Positions 1-11,166 are shown, counted from the first letter of the stretch. The stretch is 64,000 nt of DNA from Guadua angustifolia (GCA_036346375.1 CM070512.1:40222466-40286465), one strand, 5' to 3'. The notes: a model not told the origin generated them from the sequence alone. Program-made: numbers and translations.

Positions 1-2
1 CA

Positions 3-98
3 CCGGGCTACGATATCTTTACCAAGCCTTTGGATAGCTCTAGGTTTGTTGCCTTGAGGAGTGAGCTTGGTGTCGTGTGTCCTTACGGCTTATTGTGA
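3..98 (+). pseudogene. Ty1-copia C1 polyprotein, C-terminal end (partial)
   Basis: This is the last 31 codons of a copia polyprotein, cut by the window edge and ending in TGA at 96-98. The frame contains DIFTKPLDSSRFVALRSELG, the usual end of the copia RNase H domain (ADIFTKPL is the familiar family motif). The same C-terminus is found on the minus strand at 12947-13162 in element C2, so C1 and C2 belong to one family in opposite orientation. The residue before D is Y where the family has A, which suggests decay. No other part of the C1 polyprotein is in the window. Confidence 0.85.
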
Positions 99-1932
99 GG
101 GGAGCCGGTTTGTACTTTATGTATTATATGTATATATTTTCTTCCAGCTTTTTCCCTTCTTTTGTCTTGTTCTCGGTGCTATGGGTTTTCTTTTCTAGAG
201 TTCGAGTTCACTTCACCTAGACTCTGGCATGCCTCGGCATGGACCTCTCATCTTATGCTTTAGGATGCTATTCTCTTCTTCTTCTCTGCTGAGCTCACTC
301 ACAGCCTTGTAGGTCTAGCAGTGTTGGGCCCCTGGTAGAGTGGTCTGTGTTTGCTCCTCGGCCGAGTTTGAGAGCTAGCTTCCTTTGTCACTATTGGGGA
401 AGATGAGAGCTAGTTTGAGCCTAGTGTTCTCTCGCTATCTTTTCTATACTCTATAGTCACCCAAATCGCAGCTTTCTTGACTTCTTCCTCCATTCCGTGT
501 TTCGGCTTTAATTGAGTTCTTTTCGACCTTTCTTGAGCTTAATCTTGCTAATAACTCAATTTGAACCAGATTTGTGCTTAAAATGGAATCACATGTTGAG
601 GGGAGTTTAAGAATCTGTCTCATTCATTGCATATAGACTTGATTTTTCATTTTATGAGCTTTGTCTATTATGCAATTGACTCAATCTTCATGTAATGCAC
701 CTTGCTACATCTTTTGAAGAAAATCACTAGCTTCGGGTTGTCCAAGTTCATCCATCATGCTAAGCTTGTTAAAATTTGAAAATTGAAAGTTTTAACTCAA
801 AAACTTGATGAAACATGTTGCTTTTTTCTTGCTAAGTTTCGCTCTAGAGGTATTTACCATGATTTGTGAAATTTTGGAGTTCTCTAGAGTCCCTATAGCA
901 ACTTGGGTGAAACTAGCTTGATCCATACTTGAGTCCTTCCAATTGCTCATATGTGCTAAAATGAAAACAAAAATTGACTCTTTTGTGCAAAATTGATCTC
1001 AACACTTTGCATTCACTTAGACCGCCTCCCATTGCACTTGGGATGAACTTGAATGCATCGTAGTATGACCAAGACCATCCTCTTAAGAGTTCTTCTTGAG
1101 ATGGTCAAGATGGCATGAGTCAATTACTCTTGAAAAATGCAAATAAACAAAAAACATATGTGGGTAAAGAATGCAAATTATGTCAAACATTTGCACCCGC
1201 TATGTCTTTTCAAATACTAAGGCAAAAGTCGTGATTATATGGAAAATGAGCTCAAGGACCTTGTATGCACTTCTAGATTTCCCAAAGTGTTGAGTAGGTT
1301 GAACTCTAGGTTTTCCATTTGATCCTATGAGTGGTGTTTGCTTCTAGCTTTGAAACTTTTGCTAAGTTTTGCACTTGTTCCAATCTTGTTAAAATAAAAT
1401 CTTGTAAACAAAGCTTATGAGCAAAATGAATTTGTTCTTGGAGACATCCAAGTTTAGTCATTTTCTAAATTGATTAGCTTGGTGTCATATCTTGTCATTA
1501 TGATCAGTTGGATAATCTTCAAAGCTCCTTAGGTTGCATCTCATGCATACATATTCAAAGGGGGATATAAAAAAAATTGACTTATTGATGCCTATATTGC
1601 CAAAAGGGGGAGAAAATGTAGAAAAGGCATCTTCAAAGGAAAAATTTAATCCACCTTGATTCTTATGATCTTTGTGACAATTGCAAATTTTTATGATCAT
1701 AAGCATATTCGAGTGTTCATTGTGAGTTTTATTGATATTTTAGAGCTTTTGTGGAAAACTTGCTCTTTCTTTTATATTGCTCTAAAAATCTTTCTAGCCA
1801 ACTTGGTCATGATATTATTTCCTTCTCTCTGGACCGAGTTTGGCTTTGCATTCAAATTGCTTTCTTCTTCTCCTTCAAACTCAAACTTATGCCTTTTCAT
1901 GTGTTTGTCAATATACTCATCAAGGGGGAGAT
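99..1932 (+). other. 3' noncoding region of copia C1
   Basis: This is about 1.8 kb between the pol stop and the LTR. It is AT-rich, and I see no supported gene or envelope-like ORF in it. It aligns along its length with the reverse complement of 11167-12946, the same region of C2. Three purine-rich tracts are kept in both copies: TTGAGGGGAG near 597, CAAAAGGGGGAGAAAATG near 1601 and CAAGGGGGAG at 1921-1930. The last sits directly before the LTR and is the likely polypurine tract for plus-strand priming. A long region between pol and the LTR is typical of Maximus/SIRE-type copia elements. Confidence 0.7.
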
Positions 1933-2713
1933 TGAAAGACCATGTGGAGGTCTATCCTTGTGTGTGATGAATAATTGACAAGTGTTGAGCTTGGTTTGAT
2001 TCGAAATTGAGTTTGATTTGAATTGGATCTTCAAATTGAAGCAATTTGAGTGTTGGTTGTTTTTCCTAGTGCTACCGGCCCAAAGTGAGAGTACCGATCA
2101 TTGGGCTTAATTATGATTGATTAATGATTGTGGGATAATCATTGAAAATATTTGTGGGCATTGCTATGTGAAAGGTTTTTCCTTGTCTTTGATGGTTGCA
2201 GGGCGACGGTGCTAGGTCATGGTGAGGCGGAGGATGACCGGGACTAGGCGAGGAGCGCTTGAGGTCCAGACGGTCGGGAGATCGCGGAAGATGACCGGAG
2301 ATTTGAGTCGGGCAAGCCAAGAAGATAAGGAAAGGAGATGATGCTAGCTAGATGCCGCGTGGATCAATGAGGGCCGCTTGATTGCGGTCTAGTTGATAGG
2401 TTAGCGGTCTAGGTAGTATGCTTTGAAAACCGTGCAAGAAAACCCGTATGTGTGTGGGTTTTGGGTTAGCCCTTGCATGGCTGTGTGAGTGGGTTAATCC
2501 TAGCCCTTAGATGAGTGTCCTAGGGTTGAGGGACTCATCCAAGGGTGGTAGGTGACCCAAGAGTTGTATAAATAGGGGTGGAGGGTGGCCTCCTCCCTTG
2601 AAGGTTTGAGTTGCTCCTTTGAGCTTTGCCCACATGAAGTGAGGCTTTGTAAACCTTCCCACCAGAAATACAAAGAAATTTCTTTTGCATCATTGTGAAT
2701 TTAAATTCTGCAT
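1933..2713 (+). repeat. LTR of copia C1 (5' portion, truncated by assembly gap)
   Basis: The LTR begins TGAAAGACCATGTGG directly after the polypurine tract. It aligns with the reverse complement of both C2 LTRs (6387-11166 and 38351-40004). Comparison with the complete 1654-bp C2 5' LTR shows that only about the first half is present; the rest should lie inside or beyond the N run. A TATAAATA box is intact at 2567-2574. Confidence 0.85.
2567..2574 (+). promoter_or_regulatory. TATA box of copia C1 LTR
   Basis: TATAAATA lies about 630 bp into the LTR. The same position in C2 reads TATAAATA in the 5' LTR (39364-39371, minus) but is changed to TGTAAATA in the 3' LTR (near 7370, minus). Conservation in family members supports a promoter role. 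Activity itself is not shown. Confidence 0.6.
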
Positions 2714-2813
2714 NNNNNNNNNNNNNNNNNNNNNNNNNNNNNNNNNNNNNNNNNNNNNNNNNNNNNNNNNNNNNNNNNNNNNNNNNNNNNNNNNNNNNNN
2801 NNNNNNNNNNNNN
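2714..2813. other. Assembly gap (100 N)
   Basis: Exactly 100 undetermined bases, which is the usual placeholder for a gap of unknown length. The sequence before it is mid-LTR of copia C1. The sequence after it is mid-LTR of gypsy A, lacking roughly the first 1.8 kb of the LTR and its TATA box when compared with solo LTR E. The true missing sequence is therefore probably a few kilobases. Confidence 0.97.
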
Positions 2814-3450
2814 CCTGCTTCCGCCACCGACCTTCGGTCCCAAGAGCGATGGCGAATCGGCTTTAGCCAAAAAGGGAAAGCGTCATCTTTAAGAGAAAAC
2901 GTATTTGCCGTTTATGGAAAGTTCTGAATTTTTGGGGTTTTCATACCCGAATAGATTTAAGTATTGAATATCTTTTGATCTAGAAGTCCAATTTAGATGA
3001 AACAAATTTGTAAATTCGTGTAAAATCTAGTAGAATTAGAATATGCAAAAATATTTTTAGAAGAATTACTGTATGAATGTTAGTAAATAAAATACATGAG
3101 AAGGGCTTTATGTTTTAAGGAACTAATAATTTTAACTTTAGGCAAAATAAAGGAAAGTGAATTTTTATGAAACCCTGATACTGTTAATAGCTTAAAAATG
3201 TAAAGTAATAGTATTTAAGTAGAGACACTCCAGTAGCTTAATAAATCCTTAAGTAAAACAATATCACATGTATAGTTTAAAATGAAAATATGCTTTAAGT
3301 ACAAATAGGAAAATGGTATGATCAGAAGTTATAAAATGCAACTTTAGTTAAGCAAGTGACAGCATGGAACTCAAATGAGTCTCTAGTTATTCATGCACCC
3401 TCTTGCATGCATAATCACACATATGCTAGTATACGTATATATGAAGATTC

Positions 3451-3451
<1 letters not shown>

Positions 3452-3489
<38 letters not shown>
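3452..3489. repeat. (TA)n microsatellite, left flank of MITE
   Basis: An almost pure TA run directly abuts the left end of the inverted-repeat element. A second TA run abuts its right end at 3864-3888, as expected for an element that inserted into, or duplicated, a TA microsatellite. Confidence 0.9.
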
Positions 3490-3491
<2 letters not shown>

Positions 3492-3863
3492 AAAATGATT
3501 CCATAGTCCTGGGTGTACGTACTCCCACCTTCAGTATATTGTTTAAATGATGTTGATATACCTCTTTATCCTTTTGAGTATACTCTAATACTAATTATAA
3601 GATACTCTAAAGTGAGTTACACGAAAAATTTCATGAAAGCCTACTCTTTATAGCAATATTTGTTTATATATTCCTTTTACATATGAAAAAGGTATGTAGT
3701 AAAAAAATAAAGGGTTCTAATGAAATTTTTTCAATCATATTGCATTGGAGTATCTTAAAATTATTATTAGAATATACCGAAAGTGATAAAGGAGTATAAA
3801 GCGTTCATTTAAGTGGTATATTAGAGGTGGGAGTATGTACTCCGAGAGTCTGAAAAGGCTTCC
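3490..3863. mobile_element. MITE-like foldback element inside a (TA)n tract
   Basis: This 374-bp, AT-rich, noncoding element has long imperfect terminal inverted repeats. The left arm begins GGAAAATGATTCC and holds GTACGTACTCCCACCTTCAG. The right arm, read in reverse complement, begins GGAAGCCTTTTCAGAC and holds GTACATACTCCCACCTCTA. Similarity between the arms continues for over 100 bp, through AGTATAYTCTAATA. Both ends abut TA repeats. Size and target recall the rice Micron family, which inserts in TA microsatellites (from memory). A generic Tourist- or Stowaway-like MITE is the alternative. Confidence 0.7.
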
Positions 3864-3888
3864 TATATATATATATATATATATATAT
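3864..3888. repeat. (TA)n microsatellite, right flank of MITE
   Basis: A TA run immediately follows the right inverted repeat of the MITE and mirrors the left flank at 3452-3489. Confidence 0.9.
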
Positions 3889-5067
3889 TCTAGCAATAAG
3901 AGTTGTTAATAATTAGAATCGTATTAAAATATTGCTTTGAATCTGAATCCAATCAAAAGGGATGAGAATCTGATTAAGCCCGAACTGATTAGATCCTTAT
4001 AATTTTAACTAATTTTAGCATCTTGAATTCACAAATATAAATAAAAGAATTCATGATTTCTGCATTCTGAACTCGTAAAATAAAAATAATGAATTCAATT
4101 AAGCAACTCTGTCTTATGTGTTCAATTTTATTTGTTCTTGCTATCTACTTTCTTTTTGCCCATTTTAGTTGTTAATTCTTTGTTTTTCGCCTTGTCTTGC
4201 GGCGTGTAGGCGGACGAGCCCGACGAGGAGGACGATCTTGCTGTTGATCCCGAGTTTGATCCCTACGATCTTGAGCAAGGCAAGCAAATCCTTGATCATG
4301 TTGAGCCCAATAATTCACCTACAATATGTTGTTTTTGCAACTATATATTGCATGCAGTAATTCTCCATAAAACAGACTATATTGGGTAGAACAATTAGTT
4401 ATCCTGTGTAATTATGGATTTCCTTTAATCTGTATGGCATGTGAACCTTGTAAATCGCACGTATGGTTTAGACATAAACTAATGTCATCAAGGGTATATC
4501 GTTAGATATTATATCTGCTTAGCCATGCTCAACGACAAAATGGTTCATCTTCAAATTGTTTATTCAACCAACTGCCATTTGAAAAGGTTGCTATTAGTTC
4601 ACTAAAAACCTAAAATAAAACTATGTTTTGGATGTGGGCGACTATTGGCAATAGCCGGAAGTGCAAAAAGGAGCTACACGTAGTGTAGGGTGGAGTGTCG
4701 CCCACGTCACATTAAGGACCGAGCAATGGGACGCTATTGATCCAAGATTTTCGTGCAACCACGAGGGCTGGTATGGGACAGCCTTAGCTTATTAAGTTAT
4801 TCAGGTATGGCTTTGCTCTTTGGTAGGCGGGAGCTAGCGGAAGCACTCTAGTTCGGTTTGCTTGTGAGGGGCTTCCACACAGTTCGTGTGGGTAATTGCC
4901 TGGCCGGTGCAACGGTGTACGCCCTGCCGTGTTCAGGAACGTTGTGTTGAGTGCAAAAGTGGATCCACGGCTTGGGTGTGTGTTCCTGGTTCTACGGCGG
5001 GGGTTAACGTCCCGGGCTGGATCAAAGTCATGTCTGAATAATGTAACGGCCATGTATGATCACCCTG

Positions 5068-5203
5068 CCGGCACACCTAAGGAAGTGTGTCGAATGGCCT
5101 AGCAAAAAGGTGATTCATTCCTTGTGGGTAAAGTTGTATACCTCTGCAGAGTTTAAAAATCTAATTAATTAGCCGCGCCCGCGGTTATGGGCACTTGGTG
5201 AAG
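5068..5203 (+). other. Palindromic LTR cassette (copy in LTR A)
   Basis: Ordered blocks: hairpin GCACACCTAAGGAAGTGTGT (5071-5090), GTGGGTAAAG (5124-5133), the perfect palindrome CTCTGCAGAG (5142-5151), then AGCCGCGCCCGCGGTTATGG (from 5171) running into GCACTTGGTGAAG. A fifth element, GAGTACcaacGTACTC, follows at 5498-5513. The same order and spacing recur in LTRs D, E and both LTRs of B. Confidence 0.75.
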
Positions 5204-5872
5204 TCATTCCAATGTTAGAATTTTGTTATTTCAAAATCGGAGTTTCGGTTTGAAACTGGTTTTAGCAAGCTGCTTTTGTGTCCAATGGAATCGACATGTA
5301 TGGTCATCGATCGGGTAGATGGTTATGCAATCAGATTACTTTCGTAAATTACTTATTCTTTCGCGATTGTTTTTAAATGCAATTGCAATCTAATAGTAGT
5401 CTATGTTTTTTGTTTTTTAGCAATCGCAAAATAACTAGAGCCTGTCCTTGTTTAAGCTCGCATGATTATTTAATTGCATTTGTTATCATGTCTTGCCGAG
5501 TACCAACGTACTCAATTCTTGCTTTACCTTTGTCTCGAGAAGATGAAGATTGATTACGCCAGACGACGTGTTTTTCCAGCCAGGGCGTGGGGAGTTTGAC
5601 GACCTTTTCTTCTAGGAGTTTCCCCAGTCTGATGCCTGCGGGTTGTTTGGGGCAATCCACTGGGTTTTGGTTTTTTTTCCCGCTGTTGTGTTGTGGCTGC
5701 TCTATAATTTCTAAGTGCTGTAATAATTGCTCTATATAATTAATCTTGTGCAGGTTATAAATATCCTGTTTGGTTGTGATATCGTTGTTGTAAACATGTG
5801 TGTGCTAGCTCTTGATCCGAGGACTAGTCTTGTATACACATGGAGGTTCTGTTCGATGAAGCGGGTCTCACA

Positions 5873-6267
5873 GCTCAATTGTCGATCGCTATGCACCCTT
5901 GCGCTCTCTGGTGAGCGGGCCCCGACTGTCAGTCCATGTAGCCTTCTCTGTTATATGCACTCGTAGTCACCGACAGATCGGTCCCGCTTGTCAGCTCAAT
6001 TCGCCAAATATGCAACAGGCATGCGGGCTCGGATTGTCAGCGGCTCGGGCTCGGATTGTCAGCGGCTCGGCTCTTAACTTTCATAATTATGAGTATTAAT
6101 CTCATCTCCTCTTTTATTTTTGTAGATGGCATGATATGTACCATGTCATAAATCGACAGTCCAAAGCTCACAGGGATGATGGGTTTGTTGCACGGTTTAT
6201 TAGAAGACTGTCATTTTGAAGGCCACCCACGCTATGTGGTGCTCCAGGCATATCTCAGTTCGAGACT
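5873..6267 (+). other. Leader of gypsy A between LTR and orf0
   Basis: This is noncoding or degraded sequence. It has a short imperfect tandem repeat at about 6020-6070 (GGCTCGGATTGTCAGCGGCTC, twice) and related GGCCCCGACTGTCAG/GGTCCCGCTTGTCAG units from 5918. I find no TGGTATCAGAGC-type primer binding site after the LTR. TTTTATTTTTGTAG at 6112-6125, directly before ATG, resembles a 3' splice site. A reading frame on from about 6180 looks coding (HFEGHPRYVVLQAYL) but is out of frame with the orf0 ATG at 6268, so a frameshift lies between them. Confidence 0.5.
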
Positions 6268-6386
6268 ATGGAGTACGCCACTATCGTTTTTATACCTCCT
6301 AGACCAGCTCTGAATGATGGGGAGAGGAGCTTTATTGGATACGGGTCATCCAGTGATGTGTCTGTGAATGAGGTTGTGTATCTAGC
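6268..6386 (+). pseudogene. Gypsy A pre-gag ORF (orf0), exon 1, left piece
   Basis: A reading frame from ATG 6268 runs to the insertion point of copia C2 and is resumed without frame change at 40010, after one copy of the CTAGC duplication is discounted. This shows that the frame predates the insertion. The encoded segment is short, with a basic/proline start (ATIVFIPPRP) followed by a Ser/Gly stretch. Frame 1 is open upstream to 6220, and the first ATG is used as the start. The function is unknown. Position between LTR and gag matches the extra ORF reported for some rice gypsy elements (RIRE3/RIRE8, from memory). This is not a known host gene as far as I can tell. Confidence 0.5.
6382..6386. 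other. Target site duplication of copia C2 (left)
   Basis: CTAGC directly precedes the C2 terminus TGAAGGATCG. The identical CTAGC is found at 40005-40009 after the other terminus. Confidence 0.9.
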
Positions 6387-7964
6387 TGAAGGATCGAGAT
6401 GGCGAATAGAGGGAGGGGGGTGAATGGTCGCAAACAAAATTTTCCCCAAAATACTCCAACTAAAACCTCGACAAGATCGCTCAAAGGAAATCGTGAAAAA
6501 CCCAAAAAACTAGATAACTATGTGTACCCCTAGGTTGCATGGATAAGTACCATAAAATATGTGAGGATTTTTGAATCACAATCCTGGTTGTCTAGTATCC
6601 AAATTAAAGAGGAATCAATCCAACTCTTGCTTTTAGAAAGGAGATCAATTCAAATAACAAAAGTCACTTTCAGAAAAGCAAAAGCAGAATTTCCAGAAAC
6701 TGTCCTCAATTTGAACAGGTGGTTGGTGGGTTTTTGCAACTCAAGAAATTTTGAGAATTTTTTCCCCATGAGAAAAAGAGTTGTAAAGAACTCCACCAAC
6801 TTTTACCTCAAAAATCCTTACAAAAAAATCATAAAAAAACAAAGAACACAGATAGTCAGAAATTTTGACCAGAAAGTTTGGGGCTTGGTTTTCACCTCAT
6901 GGCGCCCAAACAGTGCAACAAGTGGACTCCAAAATTTTTATAGAGATGAATATGAGAGTTTCTCACCTTCTCCGAGAAGAATAACTCAAAAAGCATTTTT
7001 TATATTTTTTTAAAAATCAAATACCAACTACTGCATGAAGAACAAGTTCTGGACAGAGTTGGAACTTGAAAGAAAAGATATCTCTACTCAATCCAATAGT
7101 GCAAAAGAGATGTAAAACCATATGAACACACTCAAAACATCCAAGATCTGCATTTAGAAGGAGGGGAGGCAAATCCAAATTGCATGAATGTAAATTGCGG
7201 GAAAGTAAATGCGTAAAGTAAAAACATAATGTAAATGCGGAATTTAAATTCACAATAATGTAAAGAAATTCTTTGTATTTCTGGTGGGAAGGTTTACAAA
7301 GCCTCACCTCATGTGGGCAAAGCCCAAAAGAGCAACTCAAACCTTCAAAGGAAGGAGGCTACCCCTCCACCCCTATTTACACTACTCTTGGGCCACCTAC
7401 CACCCTTGGATGCAACCCTCAACCCTAGAGAACTCATCTAAGGGCTAGGATTTGCCCACTCACGCAGCCATGCAAGGGCTAACCCAAAACTCACACACAT
7501 ACCGGGTTTTCTTGCATGGTTTTTGTAACAGCCCGATTTTCGCTAGTCCGGTAAGTGAGGCTTGTTACGCCAACATCTTCCATAATATTGTTGCATCCTC
7601 ATTTATTTATCATCATACAAGTGTTAGGACATTCATCTTGCATAAAAGAGGGAGTTACAAAATCCTAACAATCACTTTCCAAAAACTGCACACATGTTAT
7701 TTCACCTTACTCAATGACATGTGGGCCATGTTTGTAAGAGAGAGGAGAGTAGGCTGCACATACCTACCATATCAATTCTTACTTTACTCACCTCTACCCA
7801 CCTACCTAACTAGTCTATGACACATGGGACCTACTTTGCATTGGAACTTGTGGGCTGCACATCCTCTCCATGTCTTTTCTCACTTCAACCACCCATACCC
7901 ACTCTTCCACCCACCCTATGACATGTGGGACCTAGCCCCACATGTAAGGCATGAGTGGGCAGCC

Positions 7965-7972
7965 TATATAAG
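7965..7972 (+). promoter_or_regulatory. TATA box of solo LTR D
   Basis: TATATAAG in the context GCAGCCTATATAAGGTCTC, about 440 bp into the LTR and in the transcriptional orientation set by the TGTAAC start. Confidence 0.55.
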
Positions 7973-8566
7973 GTCTCAACCTTGGTTTCTCCTCCCTTTT
8001 CCTACTCATTTGCACAGCCCCAACCCAGAAAACAGCAAGCACCTTCTTCTCCAACCCTTGCCATTTCTTCCACTCAAATCCCCACAAGTTTGGAGTTTGA
8101 GCTTGTGCATGTTATACCACCTTGAAGCCAAGATCAAGAGCTTCAAATCCATCCAAATGGATTCTTAAGGCATCAAGTCTTTGGTAAGTGGCAATCGTTT
8201 TCTTTTCCTCCCTTGTGCTGAAATTTTTGTGCTTGTAACTCATTGCTATTTTCTCCATGGAATCCATCATTCAACTTGACTCGGGCCATACATGTCGCAA
8301 AGAAGTTTGAGGAGGAGGGCTAGTTGTGGTTGCAAGCACGAGCAAGTAAAGGCATTGTCGTTTACGCGAGCTAGGAGGTGACGAACCGTGAAAGTCGGCA
8401 TTGGGACATTTTCGTCATCCCTCACCAAGACCAACCTTTCACCAAGTGCCCAAGCGACATTGTAGTGGTAAGAATCTACCCTAGTCCATCCCCTTGAAAC
8501 CCTAGCTCATTCCTTTGAAATGTAGATGACAATAGGCAAATAGCTGTTTTGAAACAGAGACGCCCA

Positions 8567-8830
8567 GCTCGGATAGTCCGAGGTTTAGCTCGGACATTTC
8601 GAACCATTCGGATATTCCGAATAGTATTTCGGCTAGTCCGAATAGGAAGTAGATTGAGGGCTGCATGGGCTCACCGAGAGGCCTACTCGGACATTCCGAG
8701 GTAACCCTCGATACTCGAACATACCTTCGACACTCCAACACAATTTCGAATAGTCCGAACATAATTCAACTTCCTACCGAGAGGGCCTACTCGGACAGTC
8801 CGAAGTGACACCCGGATACTCCGAACATAA
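8567..8830. repeat. Array of about ten CTCGGACANTCCGAG-like palindromes
   Basis: Short imperfect palindromes recur downstream of the LTR D TATA box: GCTCGGATAGTCCGAG, TTCGGATATTCCGAA, TTCGGCTAGTCCGAA, CTCGGACATTCCGAG, CTCGGACAGTCCGAAG, CCCGGATACTCCGAAC and others, spaced irregularly by 20-60 bp. They are not seen in LTRs A, E or B. They could be protein binding sites or RNA hairpins in the leader. Confidence 0.7.
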
Positions 8831-9763
8831 TTCGATAAAAGCCCTAAGACTTGAACTTTTGACTCAAAAACTCAATTAGTACTTGCATATTATGATTAGT
8901 ATTACACATCATGAGCATGTCATGCATCTTTTACTCATGTGCACTATTTGAATCCTTGTTTGGTGTTTATTGAATTGAATTTTCTCGTTAGGTGTTGACG
9001 TTTCGGAGGGCACTTTAGCACGACTCACGCTCGAAGTCAAGAACGAGCAGCAAGGCACTACTTTACTCCTTGCTCCTACTATTTGAAGTTTATGTTTTGG
9101 AATTATTTTATCAATTGTATGCTTACTTTCAACTACAATTATGATTGGGTAGAAAACTTAGCTATTACCACATTGTGATGTTATCCTCTTATCATGTTCT
9201 TTTCGTGTTCCATTGTCGCCCTAGGTGGTTGGTTTATTACTATTGTATATGAGTTCGTGCGAATTGCTTAGCCATGCTTGTAACACCGTTAGAAACCGCG
9301 ATAGATGGACTTACTCCATCGGTCGCAATCATTGAGAATTACTATGATGCTGTTGTTTTCAATTGTTATTTAATGAGTAGAGATATTGGTTAAGGACCCT
9401 AAGGATTAAATCCTGGTGACGTCTTTTTGAGTAACTATTGTGCGAACCACACGCCGTTTATGGGACCGGCGTAACCAAGTATTTGTGTATGATTAGGGTA
9501 TGTAAACCATGTGCACTCGGCATTCCTTGAGCTTAGTGGAGCGTCAAGGAATGACCGCCGGAATTCCTTGGGCTTAGTGGAGCGCCAGGGAATGTCCTCG
9601 GAGTCCCTCGAACTTTGTTGAGTTGGGGATGTCCAACAACGGGTGTACTCCTTGGTCCACACACACCGAAAGACCGGGCACGCGGGACCGAGGGTCACAG
9701 TCATCCGGATGGTTTGGATACACTACCATGCATACTGGAAAATGGTTTGTCACGTTCACCTCG

Positions 9764-9873
9764 GCCGACACATCTAAGGAAATGTGTTAATAGCTTAGCT
9801 TACGAGTGTGACGTGTCGTGGGTAAAGTTGTACCTCAGAGAGTTTAAACTATTCAATAGCCGCGTCCATGGTT
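9764..9873 (+). other. Palindromic LTR cassette (copy in LTR D)
   Basis: The hairpin ACACATCTAAGGAAATGTGT, GTGGGTAAAG (9818-9827), CTCAGAGAG (a decayed CTCTGCAGAG) and AGCCGCGTCCATGG (9858-9871) occur in the same order as in LTR A. The GAGTAC..GTACTC hairpin follows at 10225-10243. Confidence 0.7.
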
Positions 9874-11166
9874 AAGGACGATCGCTTGAACTGTCATCCT
9901 TTGGGCGAGTATTAAGGATTTGGTAGGAATGGGATGGGAGTGGGAAAAGACATGGGTATTGGAGTACTAAATCAGTGTAGTCGAACATGAGCGATGGAAC
10001 TCATGGTTCGGAGAATGCTTGAAGGCATGATATGAATGTGATTATGATGATGTTATAATATATATTAGATCTTGCAAATGTTTACGAAATGCAAATTCTT
10101 TTCAATCTATACATGTTTACGATTTACTCCAAACATTGCTTTATGCTGAAATTGCCATTTTGCCTTCCTTTGATGTAGCAACCACATGTAGCTAGAAATC
10201 AACATGCATTGTATATTATTGTGCGAGTACACTCTTTGTACTCAATCGGATTGTCCACTTGCTGCAGGTGAGGATGAGGCAATCGCTCGGGGACTTTTTA
10301 AGGCGATTTCGACAATTCTAACGCTTAGTCGCCGTTTTGCCCCAGCTTGGTTGCTCGAGGGTTTGGGGCATGCCATGCTGGCCCTTTTGTTGTTTATCTT
10401 ATGTTTTCCGCTGCTACTTGATGTAATAACTCTAAATATGTCGTTATGGACAGCAGTCCTACTTTTGGAATGTAATAACGTGTATGCTTCCGATAACTGT
10501 GTATGTGTTGTGATGTCAATCGTTGGATGAGAATACTCGTGTTGGCGAACTATCCCAGGACCAACACGGTATAATCGTGGAACGCCCGAGGTTCCCTTGA
10601 TTCACTTGAGATGTACCGCGATTTGGGTGAATCGGTGGAGTCCCTGGCGGTTCCCTCACGCTTTCAAAGCATACTATCTAGACCCGCTAACCTATCAACT
10701 AGATCGCGATCCAACGGCCCTCGTTGATCCACGCGACATCTAGCTAGCATCATCTCCTTTCCTTGTCTCCTTGGCTTGCCCGAACTCCATCTTTCCGTCT
10801 CCGATCATCTTCCGGCGATCTCCCAACCGTCTGGACCTCCGACGCTCCTCGCCTAGTCCCAATCATCCTCCGCCTCACCATGACCTAGCACCGTCGCCCT
10901 GCAACCATCAAAGACAAGGAAAACCTTTTACATAGCAATGCCCACAAATATATTCAATAATCATCACAAAATCATTAATCAATCATAATTTGACTAAACA
11001 GTCCAATGCTACCGCCCCAAGCGGGTAGCACTAGGAAAAGCACTAACACTCAAATTGCTTCACATCGAAAATCTAATTCAAATCAAACTCAATTTCAAAT
11101 CAAACCAAGCTCAACTCTTGTCAATTACTCATCACACACAAGGATAGACCTCCACATGGTCTTTCA

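Larger units (their letters stand above)
2814..5872 (+). repeat. LTR of gypsy A (5' end missing)
   Basis: This aligns in the + orientation with the reverse complement of about 18531-20860 (solo LTR E). Shared blocks include the region around AGCCAAAAAGGGAA, the GGCAAGCA..CTTTGATCAT stretch near 4280, the palindromic cassette at 5068-5203, the GAGTAC/GTACTC hairpin at 5498-5513 and the terminal TAGCTCTTGATC..GGACTA block near 5805. The 3' end near 5872 is set only by alignment with E. The 5' third, with the start and TATA box, is lost at the gap. A MITE is inserted at 3490-3863. No ORF inside is supported as a gene. Confidence 0.7.
7524..10659 (+). mobile_element. Solo LTR D of a Ty3-gypsy element
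   Basis: This is a 3.1-kb insertion in the C2 3' LTR. It starts TGTAACAGCCCG and is flanked by GTTTT (7519-7523) and GCTTT (10660-10664), a 5-bp duplication with one change. The undisturbed 5' LTR of C2 confirms the empty site (CGGTTTTCAAAGC). The right end (CCCTCAC) is not a perfect CA terminus. It holds a TATA box, an array of palindromes (8567-8830), the conserved palindromic cassette (9764-9873) and the GAGTAC/GTACTC hairpin (10225-10243). There is no internal coding sequence, so it arose by LTR-LTR recombination. Short ORFs inside it are not supported. Confidence 0.85.
6387..11166 (-). repeat. 3' LTR of copia C2, interrupted by solo LTR D
   Basis: The ends are TGAAGGATCG (low coordinate) and CTTTCA (high coordinate), matching the 5' LTR at 38351-40004. 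Removing 7524-10659 and one copy of its duplication leaves about 1.64 kb, nearly the length of the 5' LTR (1654 bp). The TATA box equivalent near 7370 has mutated (TGTAAATA on the minus strand). Confidence 0.92.

Noticed and set aside
99..1932. Envelope-like gene between copia pol and LTR, as in some SIRE elements
   Set aside because: No long frame or membrane-protein pattern in this region, nor in the C2 equivalent at 11167-12946.
4784..5102. Short ORFs on both strands around the cassette of LTR A
   Set aside because: Sequence conservation among LTRs here follows palindromic blocks, not codons, and the frames differ between LTRs.
7017..7340. 107-codon ORF on the minus strand
   Set aside because: Part of the copia C2 3' LTR; the frame is not kept in the 5' LTR or in C1.
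10204..10530. 108-codon hydrophobic ORF on +
   Set aside because: Lies in solo LTR D across the GAGTAC hairpin. Homologous positions in A, E and B have no such frame.
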